This document shows, in pieces, positions 1 through 10,471 of a stretch of DNA of 64,000 nucleotides. The translations under genes were made by a program, and so were the position numbers. Every line of letters starts with the position of its first letter. The stretch's first letter is position 1. Source of the stretch: Azonexus sp. GTDB lineage: Bacteria > Pseudomonadota > Gammaproteobacteria > Burkholderiales > Rhodocyclaceae. The stretch lies in contig JAUYSK010000026.1 of the NCBI GenBank assembly GCA_030696345.1, forward strand, positions 1 through 64,000. The letters are read 5' to 3'. The notes beneath the pieces are model-generated. The model was not told the DNA's origin and made no database searches. It saw only the letters and a program-made list of their open reading frames with translations.

Positions 1-1
1 T

Positions 2-493
2 GAAACGGACGTTGAACTGCAGCCCCTCGCTGTCGCCAAGCTCCTCAAAGCACTCTGCGACAAAGAACAACCCCAACTCGTCATCTGCGGCAAACAAGCC
101 ATCGACGACGACGCCAACCAGACCGGCCAGATGCTCGCCGCCCTGCAAAACTGGCCGCAAGCCACCTTCGCCTCCAAAGTCGTCATCGCCAACGGCAAAG
201 CCAGCGTCACCCGCGAAATCGACGGTGGTCTCGAAACCCTCGAGATCAACCTCCCGGCTGTCGTTAGTACCGACCTGCGCCTCAACGAACCGCGCTACGC
301 CACCCTGCCCAACATCATGAAAGCCAAGAAAAAGCCGCTCGACACCGTCAAGCCGGCCGACCTTGGTGTCGACGTCACCCCGCGCCTGACCACCCTCAAA
401 GTGGCTGAACCTGCCAAACGCAGTGCCGGCATCCGCGTCGCCGACGTCGTCGAACTCATCAACAAACTCAAGAACGAAGCCAAGGTGATCTAA
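2..493 (+). CDS. etfB: Electron transfer flavoprotein beta subunit (3' part, cut by window edge)
   Basis: The reading frame is open from the first bases of the window to a TAA at 491-493, so the N-terminus lies upstream. The visible part has the ETF-beta core ([17 protein letters not shown], then the segment around [18 protein letters not shown] that is typical of the family). ETF-beta binds AMP and, with the alpha subunit, carries electrons from acyl-CoA dehydrogenases to ETF-ubiquinone oxidoreductase. The etfA start codon follows its stop directly, and the dehydrogenase and the quinone reductase are both downstream, so the whole chain is encoded together. The first ATG at 131 is internal to the domain and is not a start. 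Confidence 0.95.
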   Translation, partial: ETDVELQPLAVAKLLKALCDKEQPQLVICGKQAIDDDANQTGQMLAALQNWPQATFASKVVIANGKASVTREIDGGLETLEINLPAVVSTDLRLNEPRYATLPNIMKAKKKPLDTVKPADLGVDVTPRLTTLKVAEPAKRSAGIRVADVVELINKLKNEAKVI

Positions 494-1423
494 ATGACTA
501 TTCTCGTTATCGCCGAACACGACCACCAGCAACTCAAAGCTGCCACCCTCAACACCGTCGCAGCCGCCCAAAAGATTGGTGGCGAAGTGCACGTCCTCGT
601 CGCCGGCAGCAACTGCCAAGCTGCTGCCCAGGCCGCTGCCCAACTGCAAGGTGTTGCCAAAGTCAAAGTGGCCGATGCTGCACACTACCAAAGCCAGACC
701 GCCGAGAACCTCACCGCGCTGGTTGTCGCCAATGCCGCCGGCTACACCCACATCCTTGCCCCGGCCACCACCTTCGGCAAGAACCTCAGCCCAAGAATCG
801 CCGCCCTGCTTGACGTCGCCCAGATCTCCGAAATCACTGGTATCGACAGTCCGGACACCTTCGTCCGCCCGATCTACGCCGGCAATGCACTAGCCACGGT
901 GCAGAGTGCCGACAAGATCAAGGTCATTACTGTCCGCACCACCGCCTTCGATGCCGTCGGTACTGGCAACAGTGCTGCGGTCGAAAGTATCAGCCCGGCA
1001 GCCGATACTGCCCAAAGCACCCTGACCAACCGCGAACTGACCAAATCCGAGCGTCCCGAACTCGGTGCCGCCAAGATCATCGTCTCCGGTGGTCGTGGTC
1101 TGGGCAGTGGCGAGAACTACCACACCCTGCTTGAGCCGCTCGCCGACAAGCTCGGTGCCGCGCTCGGTGCCTCCCGTGCTGCTGTCGATGCCGGCTTTGT
1201 GCCGAATGACTACCAGGTTGGCCAGACCGGCAAGATCGTTGCGCCGCAGCTTTACATCGCGGTCGGCATCTCGGGTGCCATCCAGCATCTGGCCGGGATG
1301 AAGGAATCCAAGGTCATCGTCGCGATCAACAAGGATCCGGATGCGCCGATCTTTCAGGTCGCGGATTACGGGCTCGTGGCTGATCTGTTTGAAACCATTC
1401 CGGCCCTCGTCGCCGCCATCTAA
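494..1423 (+). CDS. etfA: Electron transfer flavoprotein alpha subunit
   Basis: The 309-residue protein matches ETF-alpha in length. The N-terminal half is the ETF alpha/beta-type domain. The C-terminal half is the FAD-binding domain: [11 protein letters not shown], the [20 protein letters not shown] signature and [11 protein letters not shown] near residues 259-269, ending in [16 protein letters not shown]. It holds the FAD that shuttles electrons between acyl-CoA dehydrogenases and ETF-QO. The gene abuts etfB with no spacer and is separated from the acyl-CoA dehydrogenase by 23 bases that contain a good Shine-Dalgarno sequence (ggagag). Confidence 0.97.
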   Translation: MTILVIAEHDHQQLKAATLNTVAAAQKIGGEVHVLVAGSNCQAAAQAAAQLQGVAKVKVADAAHYQSQTAENLTALVVANAAGYTHILAPATTFGKNLSPRIAALLDVAQISEITGIDSPDTFVRPIYAGNALATVQSADKIKVITVRTTAFDAVGTGNSAAVESISPAADTAQSTLTNRELTKSERPELGAAKIIVSGGRGLGSGENYHTLLEPLADKLGAALGASRAAVDAGFVPNDYQVGQTGKIVAPQLYIAVGISGAIQHLAGMKESKVIVAINKDPDAPIFQVADYGLVADLFETIPALVAAI

Positions 1424-1446
1424 ACAAGCATTACGGAGAGAAACCC

Positions 1447-3225
1447 ATGAGCACCTATATCGCCCCGATTCGCGACATGCAGTTTGTCCTCAATGAAGTG
1501 GCCGGCCTTGAAGAAATCTGCGCCCTGCCCGGTAACGAGGACTGTTCCGTCGATCTCGTCGAATCCATTCTTGACGAAGCTTCCAAGTTCGCCACTGGCG
1601 TCCTCGATCCGATCAACAAGGTTGGCGACCAAATCGGTCACGTTTGCAAGGATGGCGTCGTCACTACGGCGCCCGGCTTCAAGGAAGCCTACAAGCTGTT
1701 CGCCGAAACCGGCTGGAACTCCATGCCCTTCGATCCGGAATATGGTGGTCAGGGCTTGCCGGCCGTCGTGTCGATGGCAGTCAATGAAATGTGGAAGGGC
1801 GCGAACATGGCCTTCGGCCTCTGCCCGATGCTGACCGGCGGCGCCATCGAGGCCATTGCTCACCATGCTTCCGACGAACTCAAGCAAAAGTACCTGCCGA
1901 AGATGATCGAAGGCACGTGGACCGGCACGATGAACCTGACTGAACCGGCTGCCGGTTCAGATCTGGCCGCCATCTCCTCCAAGGCCAAGGCCGTCGGCGA
2001 CGGCAGCTATCTGGTCAGCGGCACCAAGATATTCATCACTTGGGGCGAGCATGATGTCGCCGAGAACATCATTCACTTGGTGCTGGCCCGCCTGCCGGAT
2101 GCACCGCCGGGACTGAAGGGGATTTCCCTCTTCCTCGTACCGAAATTCCTGGTCAATGAAGACGGTTCGCTCGGCAAGCGTAACGATCTGATCTGCGCTT
2201 CCATCGAACACAAGCTTGGCATCCACGGCAGCCCGACCGCCGTCATGTCCTACGGCGAGAATGAAGGCGCTGTCGGCTACCTGATCGGCGACGAGAACAA
2301 GGGCATCGGCTACATGTTCACGATGATGAACCATGCCCGCGTCAACGTCGGACTCGAAGGCGTCGGCATCGCCGAGCGCGCTTACCAGCATGCGCTGTGG
2401 TACGCCCGCGAACGCGTTCAGGGCAAGATCATTGGTGACACCTCGGGTGAAAAGAAGACCATCCTGCATCACCCGGATGTCCGTCGCATGCTGATGGACG
2501 TCAAGTCGCGCACCGAAGCCATGCGCACGCTGGCCTACTACGCCGCCGCCAACATCGACCGCGCCCACGCTGGTGATGCCGCTGCCCAGTCCCGTGTCGA
2601 CCTGCTGACCCCGGTCGTCAAGGGCTGGAGCACTGAACAGGGCGTTGAGCTGTCGTCGACCGCACTGCAGGTCTTCGGTGGTGTCGGTTTCGTTGAAGAA
2701 ACCGGTGCGGCCCAGTACTACCGTGATTCGCGCATCACCACCATCTACGAAGGCACGACGGCGATTCAGGCCAACGACCTGGTCGGCCGCAAGCTGGCCC
2801 GCGAAAAGGTGCCGGGTGCTGCCATGAAGACGCTGATTGCCGAAATGACGGCAACGGCTGAAGAGATTGCCGGCAATGCCCAGTTGGCAGGCATCGCCGC
2901 CAATTTGAAAAATGGCATAAATGCCCTGTCCACCGCAGCAGACTGGATTCTGGCCAATTACGACAATGCACCAGCGGCCGTTCATGCCGGTTCCGTGCCT
3001 TTCCTCAAACTGACCGGCATCGTCGTCGGCGGCTGGCTGATGGCCAAGTCGGCCGCGATTGCCGTCAAGCACATCGCCGAAGGCAGTACGGACGACTTTT
3101 ACAAGGCCAAGCTGGCCACGGCGAACTACTTCGCCGCCCACCAGCTGCCGTTTGCCGCTGCCTATTCCGCCGAAATCACCGGTGGCAGCGACTCGGTCTT
3201 CGCTTTGCCTGAAAACCTGTTCTGA
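1447..3225 (+). CDS. Acyl-CoA dehydrogenase of the long (about 590-residue) DmdC-like type
   Basis: The 592-residue flavoprotein has an N-terminal acyl-CoA dehydrogenase helical domain, the middle beta domain with [12 protein letters not shown] (about residues 160-172) and FITWGEHD, and a C-terminal helical domain containing [25 protein letters not shown]. The catalytic base is probably Glu435 in [13 protein letters not shown]. An extended C-terminal region after residue 460 is typical of the DmdC/3-methylmercaptopropionyl-CoA dehydrogenase-like group, but the exact acyl substrate cannot be read from the sequence. Reduced FAD passes electrons to the ETF encoded just upstream and then to the ETF-QO just downstream (2-base gap). 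Fatty-acid or related beta-oxidation is the likely role. Confidence 0.92.
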   Translation: MSTYIAPIRDMQFVLNEVAGLEEICALPGNEDCSVDLVESILDEASKFATGVLDPINKVGDQIGHVCKDGVVTTAPGFKEAYKLFAETGWNSMPFDPEYGGQGLPAVVSMAVNEMWKGANMAFGLCPMLTGGAIEAIAHHASDELKQKYLPKMIEGTWTGTMNLTEPAAGSDLAAISSKAKAVGDGSYLVSGTKIFITWGEHDVAENIIHLVLARLPDAPPGLKGISLFLVPKFLVNEDGSLGKRNDLICASIEHKLGIHGSPTAVMSYGENEGAVGYLIGDENKGIGYMFTMMNHARVNVGLEGVGIAERAYQHALWYARERVQGKIIGDTSGEKKTILHHPDVRRMLMDVKSRTEAMRTLAYYAAANIDRAHAGDAAAQSRVDLLTPVVKGWSTEQGVELSSTALQVFGGVGFVEETGAAQYYRDSRITTIYEGTTAIQANDLVGRKLAREKVPGAAMKTLIAEMTATAEEIAGNAQLAGIAANLKNGINALSTAADWILANYDNAPAAVHAGSVPFLKLTGIVVGGWLMAKSAAIAVKHIAEGSTDDFYKAKLATANYFAAHQLPFAAAYSAEITGGSDSVFALPENLF

Positions 3226-3227
3226 TC

Positions 3228-4871
3228 ATGACCCTACGCACCGATCGCGATGCGATGGAATACGATGTCGTGATCATCGGCGGCGGCCCTTCTGGTCTGT
3301 CGACGGCGATCCGCATCAAGCAATTGGCTGAAAAGGCTGGCAGGGAAGTGTCAGTTTGCTTGCTGGAAAAGGGCTCTGAAATTGGCGCCCACATCCTGTC
3401 CGGCGCCGTGCTCGAACCGCATGCGCTGGCTGAGCTGATTCCCGACTGGCAGGAACGCGGCGCGCCGCTGAACACGCCGGCTGGTGAAGACCGCCTGCTG
3501 TTCCTGACCGAAACCGGTTCCTGGAAACTGCCAACGCCACCGCAGATGGGCAACCACGGCAACTACATCATCAGCCTGGGAAATCTCGCCCGCTGGCTCG
3601 GTGAGCAGGCCGAGGCGCTGGGCGTCGAAATCTATCCCGGTTTCGCTGCGGCTGAAGTGCTTTACCACGAGGACGGCTCGGTCAAAGGTGTCGCTACCGG
3701 CGACCTCGGCATTGGCAAGGATGGCATGCCCGGCCATAACTTCCAGCCCGGGATGGAGCTGCACGCTCGCCAGACCATCTTCGCTGAAGGCTGTCGCGGT
3801 TCGCTGACCAAGGAATTGTTCGCCCGGTTCAACCTGCGCGATGGCGTCGATCCGCAAACCTACGGCATCGGTATCAAGGAGCTATGGGAAATCGATCCGG
3901 CCAAACACCAGCCGGGCCTGATCGTGCATTCCGTGGGTTGGCCGCTCAAATCCGACACCTATGGCGGTTCCTTCCTCTACCACCTGGAAGACAACCTGGT
4001 CTCCATCGGCATGGTCGTCGGTCTGGATTACAAGAATCCGTGGCTGTCGCCTTACGAGGAATTCCAGCGTTACAAGACGCACCCGGCGATCAGTGGCTTT
4101 TTCGAAGGCGCACGCCGCATTTCCTATGGTGCCCGTGCGCTGTCCGAGGGCGGCTACCAGTCCATTCCCAAGCTGACCTTCCCGGGTGGCCTGTTGATCG
4201 GAGACACCGCCGGCTTCCTCAATGTGCCGAAGATCAAAGGCACGCACATGGCGATGAAGTCCGGCATGGTTGCAGCCGAGGCTGTCTTCGAGCATCTCAG
4301 CAAGGACAACGCCGGGGCTGAAGCCACCGAGTACGCCGAGCAGATCAAGAAGTCGTGGCTGTGGGACGAGCTGTATCAGGTTCGCAACATTCGTCCGGCC
4401 TTCAAGTGGGGGCTGTTCGGGGCGCTGGCCTATGGCGCCATCGACACCTACGTTTTCAAGGGCAAGGCACCGTGGACCATGCATAACCACGACGACCACA
4501 GCCAATTGGGTGACAAGAACGACTATCCGAAGATTGCCTATCCGAAGCCGGATGGCCAACTGACTTTCGACCGCCTTTCATCAGTCTTCCTGTCCGGAAC
4601 GAATCACGAGGAAAACCAGCGCTGCCATCTGCAATTGAAGGATGAAAGCATCGCGATCAGCGTGAACTACGCGAAGTACGGCTCGCCGGAAACGCGTTAC
4701 TGCCCGGCCGGCGTTTATGAAATCGTCGGAGAGGAGGAGGGCAAGCCTCGTCTCCAGATCAACGGCCAGAACTGTCTGCACTGCAAGACCTGTGACATCA
4801 AGGACCCGACCCAGAACATCAACTGGACGGTGCCGGAAGGCGGGGGCGGGCCAACCTATCCAAACATGTAA
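3228..4871 (+). CDS. Electron transfer flavoprotein-ubiquinone oxidoreductase
   Basis: This 547-residue protein opens with an FAD-binding Rossmann motif ([12 protein letters not shown]). It carries the ETF-QO hallmarks [19 protein letters not shown] and [23 protein letters not shown]. Near the C-terminus it has the cysteines that hold one [4Fe-4S] cluster (CPAGVYE, then [18 protein letters not shown]). It oxidises reduced ETF and reduces ubiquinone at the inner membrane. A second in-frame ATG at 3255 ([10 protein letters not shown]) is an alternative start, since the nine extra residues precede the nucleotide-binding strand. It ends the etfB-etfA-dehydrogenase run. Confidence 0.96.
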   Translation: MTLRTDRDAMEYDVVIIGGGPSGLSTAIRIKQLAEKAGREVSVCLLEKGSEIGAHILSGAVLEPHALAELIPDWQERGAPLNTPAGEDRLLFLTETGSWKLPTPPQMGNHGNYIISLGNLARWLGEQAEALGVEIYPGFAAAEVLYHEDGSVKGVATGDLGIGKDGMPGHNFQPGMELHARQTIFAEGCRGSLTKELFARFNLRDGVDPQTYGIGIKELWEIDPAKHQPGLIVHSVGWPLKSDTYGGSFLYHLEDNLVSIGMVVGLDYKNPWLSPYEEFQRYKTHPAISGFFEGARRISYGARALSEGGYQSIPKLTFPGGLLIGDTAGFLNVPKIKGTHMAMKSGMVAAEAVFEHLSKDNAGAEATEYAEQIKKSWLWDELYQVRNIRPAFKWGLFGALAYGAIDTYVFKGKAPWTMHNHDDHSQLGDKNDYPKIAYPKPDGQLTFDRLSSVFLSGTNHEENQRCHLQLKDESIAISVNYAKYGSPETRYCPAGVYEIVGEEEGKPRLQINGQNCLHCKTCDIKDPTQNINWTVPEGGGGPTYPNM

Positions 4872-4930
4872 TTCACCGCCTAACGCAGCACATCAGTTCG
4901 TTTAATTCATCAATGTTCCCAGGAGGGGTC

Positions 4931-5245
4931 ATGTCACAACAAACACTTCAGGAAAAAATTCGGGCCAACCCGAAATTTGCCGAATTGGTCGGTAAGCGCA
5001 CGCGCTTCGCGATCATTCTTTCGCTCGTCGTCCTCGTGCCTTACTACAGCTTTATGCTGCTGGTTTCGCTGCAGCCGCAAATCTTCGCGACCAAGATCAG
5101 CGAAGGCAGCGTCATCACCATCGGCTGGCCGATCGCTGCCTTGATCGTTTTCGGCGGCTGGCTGCTGACCGGTGTTTATGTCAATCGCGCCAATGGCGAA
5201 TTCGACAGAATCACCGAAGAAGTACTCAAGGAGGCCCGCAAATGA
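4931..5245 (+). CDS. DUF485 small membrane protein (YjcH-like)
   Basis: The protein has about 104 residues and two hydrophobic segments (around [20 protein letters not shown] and [21 protein letters not shown]), with a short N-terminal cytoplasmic helix, as in DUF485. Members of this family are almost always encoded directly before an ActP-type acetate symporter, as here, where the stop overlaps the actP start (ATGA at 5242). I chose the ATG at 4931 because aggagg sits at the correct distance; the upstream in-frame ATG at 4913 lacks a ribosome site and would translate through this Shine-Dalgarno sequence. Its biochemical role is not established. Confidence 0.9.
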   Translation: MSQQTLQEKIRANPKFAELVGKRTRFAIILSLVVLVPYYSFMLLVSLQPQIFATKISEGSVITIGWPIAALIVFGGWLLTGVYVNRANGEFDRITEEVLKEARK

Positions 5246-6915
5246 AGCGCTCCCTAACCGCACTGATCGCCGGCAGCCTGCTCGCCGTCTCCTTCGCCGT
5301 CTTTGCTGCCGGTGGCGCCATCGAAGGCGTCGAGAAACAGCCAGTCAATTTCAGCGCCATCGCGATGTTCATGATTTTCGTCATCGCCACCCTCGGCATC
5401 ACCAAGTGGGCCGCCGGCAAGACCAAGACGACGGCTGACTTCTACACGGCTGGCGGCGGCATCACCGGCTTCCAGAACGGCCTGGCCATCGCTGGCGACT
5501 ACATGTCGGCGGCGACCCTGCTCGGTCTGACCTCGATGGTCTACTTCAAGGGCTACGACGGTTTCATCTACGCCGTCTGCTTCTTCATCGGCTGGCCGAT
5601 CATCCTGTTCCTGATGGCTGAACGCCTGCGCAATCTCGGCAAATTCACCTTCGCCGACATCGCCTCCTACCGCCTCGATCAGAACCGCATCCGCACCTTC
5701 GCGGCGATTGGTTCGCTGACCGTTGTCTGCTTCTACCTGATCGTCCAGATGGTCGGTGCCGGCCAGTTGATCCAGCTGCTTTTCGGCCTGGAATACAACT
5801 ACGCCGTGATCGTCGTCGGTCTGCTCATGATGGTCTATGTGACCTTCGGCGGCATGACGGCAACGACCTGGGTGCAGATCATCAAGGCCTGCCTGCTGCT
5901 CGGCGGTGGTATCTCGCTGATGCTGCTGACCCTGGCGCAATTCGACTGGTCTTTCGAGAACCTCTTCACCAAGGCCATCGAGTCGCACAAGATGGGCGAA
6001 AAGCTGATGTCTCCGGGGTCGCTGATGGCTGATCCGATCTCTGCCTTCTCGCTGTCGCTTGGCCTGCTCTTCGGTACCGCCGGCCTGCCCCACATCATGA
6101 TGCGCTTCTTCACCGTGCCGAACGCCAAGGAAGCCCGCAAGTCGGTGTTCTACGCGACCGGCTTCATCGGCCTGTTCTTCCTCGTCACGATGATCCTCGG
6201 CGCGGCCGCGATCACCATCGTCGGCACCAACGGGGCCTTCTTTGAAGGTGGCCAGGTCGGCGGCAAGCTGATCGGTGGCGGCAACATGCCGGTCATGCAT
6301 CTGGCCAAGGCCGTTGGCGGCGACATCTTCCTCGGCTTCCTGTCCGCGGTTGCCTTCGCCACCATTCTAGCCGTGGTTTCGGGTCTGGCACTGGCTGGCG
6401 CCTCGGCCATCTCGCATGACCTCTACGCCCGCGTCATCAAGAAGGGTACGGCGTCCAGTGCCCAGGAAATGCGGGTTACCCGTTTTGCTTCCATCGGCCT
6501 CGGTATCACTGCCATCCTGCTTGGTATCGCCTTCAAGGACCAGAACGTGTTGTTCCTGGTTGCGCTCGCTTTTGGCGTCGCTTCCTCGGTCAACTTCCCG
6601 ATCCTGATCCTGTCGATGTACTGGAAAGGCCTGACCACCCGCGGCGCGCTGTGGGGTGGTATTTCCGGCCTGGTTTCTTCAGTTGGCCTGGTTGTCCTGT
6701 CGCCGACCGTGTGGGTCAAGATTCTCGGCAACCCAGCCGCCATCTTCCCGTACGACCATCCGGCCATCGTTTCGATGACGCTGGCTTTCTTTGTCACCTG
6801 GGTGCTGTCGGTTACCGACAAGAGCGCCCGTGCGACCAAGGAAAAGGAAGCCTACGAAGAACAGTACATCCGGGCTCAAACCGGTCTGGGTGCTTCCGGC
6901 GCTCACGACCACTAG
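5242..6915 (+). CDS. actP: Cation/acetate symporter (sodium:solute symporter family)
   Basis: The 557-residue polytopic protein has a cleavable-looking N-terminal segment ending AVFAAGG, then about thirteen hydrophobic helices. It has typical SSS/ActP motifs: [52 protein letters not shown], and the [18 protein letters not shown] segment. ActP imports acetate and other short monocarboxylates with a cation. It is translationally coupled to the DUF485 gene and is followed by a strong terminator at 6977. Its position after the beta-oxidation electron-transfer genes fits growth on fatty or organic acids. Confidence 0.95.
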   Translation: MKRSLTALIAGSLLAVSFAVFAAGGAIEGVEKQPVNFSAIAMFMIFVIATLGITKWAAGKTKTTADFYTAGGGITGFQNGLAIAGDYMSAATLLGLTSMVYFKGYDGFIYAVCFFIGWPIILFLMAERLRNLGKFTFADIASYRLDQNRIRTFAAIGSLTVVCFYLIVQMVGAGQLIQLLFGLEYNYAVIVVGLLMMVYVTFGGMTATTWVQIIKACLLLGGGISLMLLTLAQFDWSFENLFTKAIESHKMGEKLMSPGSLMADPISAFSLSLGLLFGTAGLPHIMMRFFTVPNAKEARKSVFYATGFIGLFFLVTMILGAAAITIVGTNGAFFEGGQVGGKLIGGGNMPVMHLAKAVGGDIFLGFLSAVAFATILAVVSGLALAGASAISHDLYARVIKKGTASSAQEMRVTRFASIGLGITAILLGIAFKDQNVLFLVALAFGVASSVNFPILILSMYWKGLTTRGALWGGISGLVSSVGLVVLSPTVWVKILGNPAAIFPYDHPAIVSMTLAFFVTWVLSVTDKSARATKEKEAYEEQYIRAQTGLGASGAHDH

Positions 6916-6976
6916 AAATTCGATCTACTCTGCGGGTGAGGTAACGGGAGAACAGTGCCCGAGCTCTTCATCCCTG

Positions 6977-7002
6977 TGGGGCCTTCGGGCCCCATTTTTT
7001 TC
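6977..7002 (+). terminator. Rho-independent terminator after actP
   Basis: A perfect 7-base-pair stem tggggcc / ggcccca closes a ttcg tetraloop (6977-6994), and a run of seven T residues follows. It lies about 60 bases after the actP stop and should end the transcript. Confidence 0.9.
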
Positions 7003-7146
7003 GTCGGTTGCATGCCGCTTTTTGAATGATGGATGTGTTTTTTGTTACACCCCTGTCATTGCCATGGGTTAAAATCACGCGCCAGGGGAGTGGGTGCCAG
7101 GCATTCACGGTGCAGCTAAAAATTCATCAGAGATCGTGTGTAAAAA

Positions 7147-7386
7147 ATGACTTTGGTAGATGAAAAACGCAATGGGCCGGAGCGTCGGTTCAAGATCGAT
7201 GGTCCGCCCAGTACTGGCGCAGAACGTCGAGGGGCGATGGAGCGGCGGCAGACCGCGATGGCCGAAATCAGCTTTTTTGAATGGGCCTCGCATTTCGTCA
7301 GTTATCAGGGGAAAGCAATTTCCAGCGCTGTCGATCACGCAGTCAACGAGGCTGCAGAAGTACTTAACCGGGCCAAGGGGCGATAG
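7147..7386 (+). CDS. Small Arg-Arg-rich hypothetical protein
   Basis: The 79-residue polar protein is not one I recognise. The first 35 residues are dominated by paired arginines in an ERRxxxD / AERRG / MERRQ pattern. The second half (ISFFEWASHFVSYQGKAISSAVDHAVNEAAEVLNRAKG) looks like an amphipathic helix. There is no signal peptide or membrane segment. The next small gene starts two bases after its stop and repeats the DERR/DRRQ style, so the two look like an operon of related or partner proteins. Upstream is a 230-base promoter-containing gap after the actP terminator. It could be a small regulator or nucleic-acid-binding protein, but nothing proves this. Confidence 0.6.
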   Translation: MTLVDEKRNGPERRFKIDGPPSTGAERRGAMERRQTAMAEISFFEWASHFVSYQGKAISSAVDHAVNEAAEVLNRAKGR

Positions 7387-7387
7387 T

Positions 7388-7603
7388 GTGAGCACAGCAA
7401 TATTTTCAAGCGACGAGCGTCGCTTTCTCAATGACCGTCGCCAGAGCGATTCCGGTGCGCTCTTTATCCAGCTTGATCGGCGAAAGACGCTTCAGCGTCG
7501 CGTCCTCAATCTTGGCTGTAATTCGGTCGCGGACTGGCTGGGTCGGCCACTGCCGGTTCCAATGGCCGCGAGACTGGCCTCGGCCCGGATCGAAGCTCTC
7601 TGA
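7388..7603 (+). CDS. Second small Arg-Arg-rich hypothetical protein (GTG start)
   Basis: I infer a 71-residue product from the GTG at 7388, two bases after the previous stop; the frame is open further upstream but overlaps the preceding gene. The N-terminal part contains DERRFLNDRRQ and LDRRKTLQRR, resembling the arginine-pair pattern of its neighbour. The C-terminal part is NSVADWLGRPLPVPMAARLASARI. No known domain is visible. The start is uncertain because there is no ATG before the conserved-looking part. It may be co-translated with the preceding gene. Confidence 0.45.
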   Translation: MSTAIFSSDERRFLNDRRQSDSGALFIQLDRRKTLQRRVLNLGCNSVADWLGRPLPVPMAARLASARIEAL

Positions 7604-7713
7604 TTTTCTGCTGACTTGCCGGGCCTGTCGCCCGGGCAAGCAAGACGGCGGCGTTAAACCAGATGGTCGTGGGGGAAGTACACTGTCGCTTCATTTACCC
7701 CGCAGTTGACGAC

Positions 7714-8118
7714 ATGCGCCCCCAGATCAATATTCCCCCCGAAGAAATCGAATTCACTGCCATCCGTGCCCAAGGGGCGGGTGGGCAGAACGTCAACAAG
7801 GTTTCCAATGCCGTGCATCTGCGTTTCGATATTGCGGCCTCGTCGCTGCCGGAAGAAATTCGCGAGCGGCTGCTGAAACTGGGCGGTCAGCGGATCAGCA
7901 AGGAGGGCGTGGTGGTGATCAAGGCGCAGGAATTTCGCAGCCTTGAGAAAAACCGGGCTGAAGCCGTGCGCCGCCTGGAGCTGCTGGTTAACAGCGTGGC
8001 CGTGCTGCCGAAGGCACGGCGGCCGACCAAGCCAACCCATAGTTCAGTCAAGCGCCGCCTGGAAAGCAAGGGGCGGCGAGCGGCGGTCAAGGCCGGGCGG
8101 CGGACGACGGGTGAATAG
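7714..8118 (+). CDS. arfB: Alternative ribosome-rescue factor ArfB (peptidyl-tRNA hydrolase YaeJ)
   Basis: The 134-residue protein carries the release-factor catalytic motif in FTAIRAQGAGGQNVNKVSNAV (GGQ at about residues 25-27). It ends in the lysine/arginine-rich tail (SSVKRRLESKGRRAAVKAGRR) that inserts into the empty mRNA channel of stalled ribosomes. ArfB hydrolyses peptidyl-tRNA on non-stop complexes. I use the ATG at 7714 (MRPQINIPPEEIEF), which matches family N-termini; the upstream in-frame start at 7663 adds 17 residues without similarity. The YgjP-like gene follows after 8 bases. Confidence 0.93.
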   Translation: MRPQINIPPEEIEFTAIRAQGAGGQNVNKVSNAVHLRFDIAASSLPEEIRERLLKLGGQRISKEGVVVIKAQEFRSLEKNRAEAVRRLELLVNSVAVLPKARRPTKPTHSSVKRRLESKGRRAAVKAGRRTTGE

Positions 8119-8126
8119 CGCCTGCC

Positions 8127-8684
8127 ATGCGACCAAAGCCACCCCCCGATTACCTGGCCGGCTACCCGGCAACGCTGGTCGAACCCGTGCGGCACCTGAT
8201 CGCGCAGGACAGACTGGGCGAAGTGCTGCTGAAAAAATATCCGCTGGCGCACGACGTGCGTACCGACAAGGCACTTTATGACTATGTGCTGGCCTTGAAG
8301 GGTGAGTTCATGCGCAACGTCGGGCAGGTCAGCAAGGTGATTTTTGACAGCAAGTTGCAGGTCATCCGGCAGGCGCTCGGGATGCACACCAGCATCTCGC
8401 GCGTGCAGGGCACGAAGTTGAAGTCGAAGCGGGAGATCCGCGTCGCGACGGTATTCCGGGAAATGCCGCCGGAGTTCCTGCGCATGATCGTCGTGCATGA
8501 GCTGGCCCATCTCAAGGAGGGCGCCCACGACAAGGCGTTCTACCAGCTGTGTCAGCACATGGAGCAGGATTATCACCAGCTGGAGTTCGATGTCCGGGTT
8601 TATCTCAGCCATCTGGCCGCCGGTGGTCAGATGCTCTGGTCGGCGACGCCACTCGGTGAGGCGGTTTTTGCCGGGGTAGAATAG
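8127..8684 (+). CDS. YgjP-like (DUF45/SprT-related) zinc metallopeptidase-like protein
   Basis: The 185-residue protein has a zinc-binding helix HELAHLKEGAHDKAFYQLCQHM (about residues 127-148), as in YgjP/DUF45 proteins of the M48/SprT-like group. The preceding FREMPPEFLRMIVV segment is also typical. No signal peptide is visible, so it is probably cytoplasmic. Substrates of this family are not known with certainty. It lies 8 bases after arfB and is likely co-transcribed. Confidence 0.82.
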   Translation: MRPKPPPDYLAGYPATLVEPVRHLIAQDRLGEVLLKKYPLAHDVRTDKALYDYVLALKGEFMRNVGQVSKVIFDSKLQVIRQALGMHTSISRVQGTKLKSKREIRVATVFREMPPEFLRMIVVHELAHLKEGAHDKAFYQLCQHMEQDYHQLEFDVRVYLSHLAAGGQMLWSATPLGEAVFAGVE

Positions 8685-8738
8685 TCGGCTTGCCGCCGTT
8701 GTGGTGCCGTTGCCACCGGGGTTTCCGGATTCGTTCGC

Positions 8739-10361
8739 ATGTTGAGACTGACTGAAATAAAGCTCCCGCTCGATCACGCCGAAGGCGCGATCCTTTCTGC
8801 CATTTGCCAGCGCCTTGGCGTGGCAGCGAGCGAGGTGCTGAATCATTCGATTTATCGCCGCAGCTTCGATGCGCGAAAAAAATCGGCGATTACGCTGATC
8901 TACTCGCTGGATGTTGAAGTGGTCAACGAGGCGGCCCTGCTCGACCGCTGCAAGGGCGATCCGCACATCAAACCAACGCCGGATACCACCTACAAGTTTG
9001 TCGCCAAGGCGCCAGCCGATCTGACATCCCGGCCGGTCGTTATCGGCACCGGCCCCTGTGGCCTGTTTGCCGGTCTGGTGCTGGCCCAGATGGGTTTCCG
9101 CCCGATCGTCCTCGAACGCGGCAAGGCTGTGCGCGAGCGGACCAAGGACACCTGGGGCCTGTGGCGCCAGGGCAAGCTGAACCCGGATTCCAACGTCCAG
9201 TTCGGCGAGGGTGGGGCCGGCACTTTCTCCGACGGCAAGCTGTACAGCCAGATCAAGGATCCGCAGCACCATGGCCGCAAGGTGCTGGAAGAGTTCGTCA
9301 AGGCCGGGGCGCCGGAGGAAATCCTATTCATCAACAAGCCGCACATCGGCACCTTCCGGCTGGTCAGCATGGTAGAGAAGATGCGCGCCAATATTTTCGA
9401 GCTGGGTGGCGAAGTGCGTTTCGGCGCCAAGGTCGATGAAATCGACATCGAGCGCGATGCCGCCGGCAATGGCCAGGTGCGTGGTGTCGTGCTGGCCGAT
9501 GGCGAACGCATTGCCGCCGAGCATGTTGTGCTGGCAGTTGGCCATAGCGCCCGCGACACGTTCCAGATGCTGTTCGATCAAGGCGTTTACATCGAGGCCA
9601 AGCCTTTTTCGATCGGCGTCCGCATCGAACACCCGCAGTCGTTGATCGACCGCGCCCGCTTCGGACCGTCGGCCGGGCATCCATTGCTCGGTGCCGCCGA
9701 TTACAAACTGGTGCATCACTGCGCCAATGGCCGTACTGCCTACAGCTTCTGCATGTGTCCGGGTGGGACCGTGGTGGCAGCCACCTCGGAGCCGGGCCGG
9801 GTGGTGACCAATGGCATGAGCCAGTATTCCCGCGCCGAACGCAATGCCAACAGCGGCATCGTCGTCGACATCTCGCCCGAGGTTGATTACCCGGGGCATC
9901 CGCTGGCCGGTATCGAGTTCCAGCGCCAATGGGAGTCGGCGGCCTTCGTGGCTGGAGGCGGCACCTATTCAGCGCCGACCCAGCGCGTCGGTGACTTCCT
10001 CAAGGGCCAACCATCAGTTGCTCCCGGCGCCGTTGATCCTTCCTATACCCCCGGCGTGCATTGGACCGACCTTTCGCTCTGCCTGCCGCCCTTCGTCGTG
10101 GCCGCCCTGCGCGAAGCCCTGCCGGCCTTCGACAAGCAGATCCACGGCTTTGCGATGGATGATGCGGTGATGACCGGCGTCGAAACCCGTACCTCGTCGC
10201 CGATCCGCATCAAACGTGGCGATGACCTGCAAAGCATCAATACGCGTGGACTTTATCCGGCCGGTGAGGGCGCTGGCTACGCGGGGGGCATCCTGTCAGC
10301 CGGGGTTGATGGCATCAAGATCGCTGAGGCGGTGGCCAGAGGCATGCTCAAGATGGCCTGA
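8739..10361 (+). CDS. NAD(P)/FAD-dependent oxidoreductase of the COG2509 type
   Basis: The 540-residue protein has an N-terminal domain of about 90 residues (MLRLTEIKLPLDHAEGAI..., SIYRRSFDARKK) and then a dinucleotide-binding fold with GTGPCGLFAGLVLAQMGF and VLERGK. Further FAD-family motifs are FGEGGAGTFSDGKLY and the C-terminal GLYPAGEGAGYAGGILSAGVDGI. This architecture is that of the widespread uncharacterised FAD-dependent dehydrogenases (COG2509). The reaction is unknown. It stands alone, with a 54-base gap after the YgjP-like gene and a convergent GGDEF gene beyond it. Confidence 0.88.
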   Translation: MLRLTEIKLPLDHAEGAILSAICQRLGVAASEVLNHSIYRRSFDARKKSAITLIYSLDVEVVNEAALLDRCKGDPHIKPTPDTTYKFVAKAPADLTSRPVVIGTGPCGLFAGLVLAQMGFRPIVLERGKAVRERTKDTWGLWRQGKLNPDSNVQFGEGGAGTFSDGKLYSQIKDPQHHGRKVLEEFVKAGAPEEILFINKPHIGTFRLVSMVEKMRANIFELGGEVRFGAKVDEIDIERDAAGNGQVRGVVLADGERIAAEHVVLAVGHSARDTFQMLFDQGVYIEAKPFSIGVRIEHPQSLIDRARFGPSAGHPLLGAADYKLVHHCANGRTAYSFCMCPGGTVVAATSEPGRVVTNGMSQYSRAERNANSGIVVDISPEVDYPGHPLAGIEFQRQWESAAFVAGGGTYSAPTQRVGDFLKGQPSVAPGAVDPSYTPGVHWTDLSLCLPPFVVAALREALPAFDKQIHGFAMDDAVMTGVETRTSSPIRIKRGDDLQSINTRGLYPAGEGAGYAGGILSAGVDGIKIAEAVARGMLKMA

Positions 10362-10471
10362 GTGCGATCTCGGCACCGGTAATTCATTCACAGTCGCATG
10401 GCCGTGCTGAAAATTGCCAAAAAACGAGGGTCGACCGCAGCACTTGCAATCGCAGGCGGGTTTCGCCTCCC

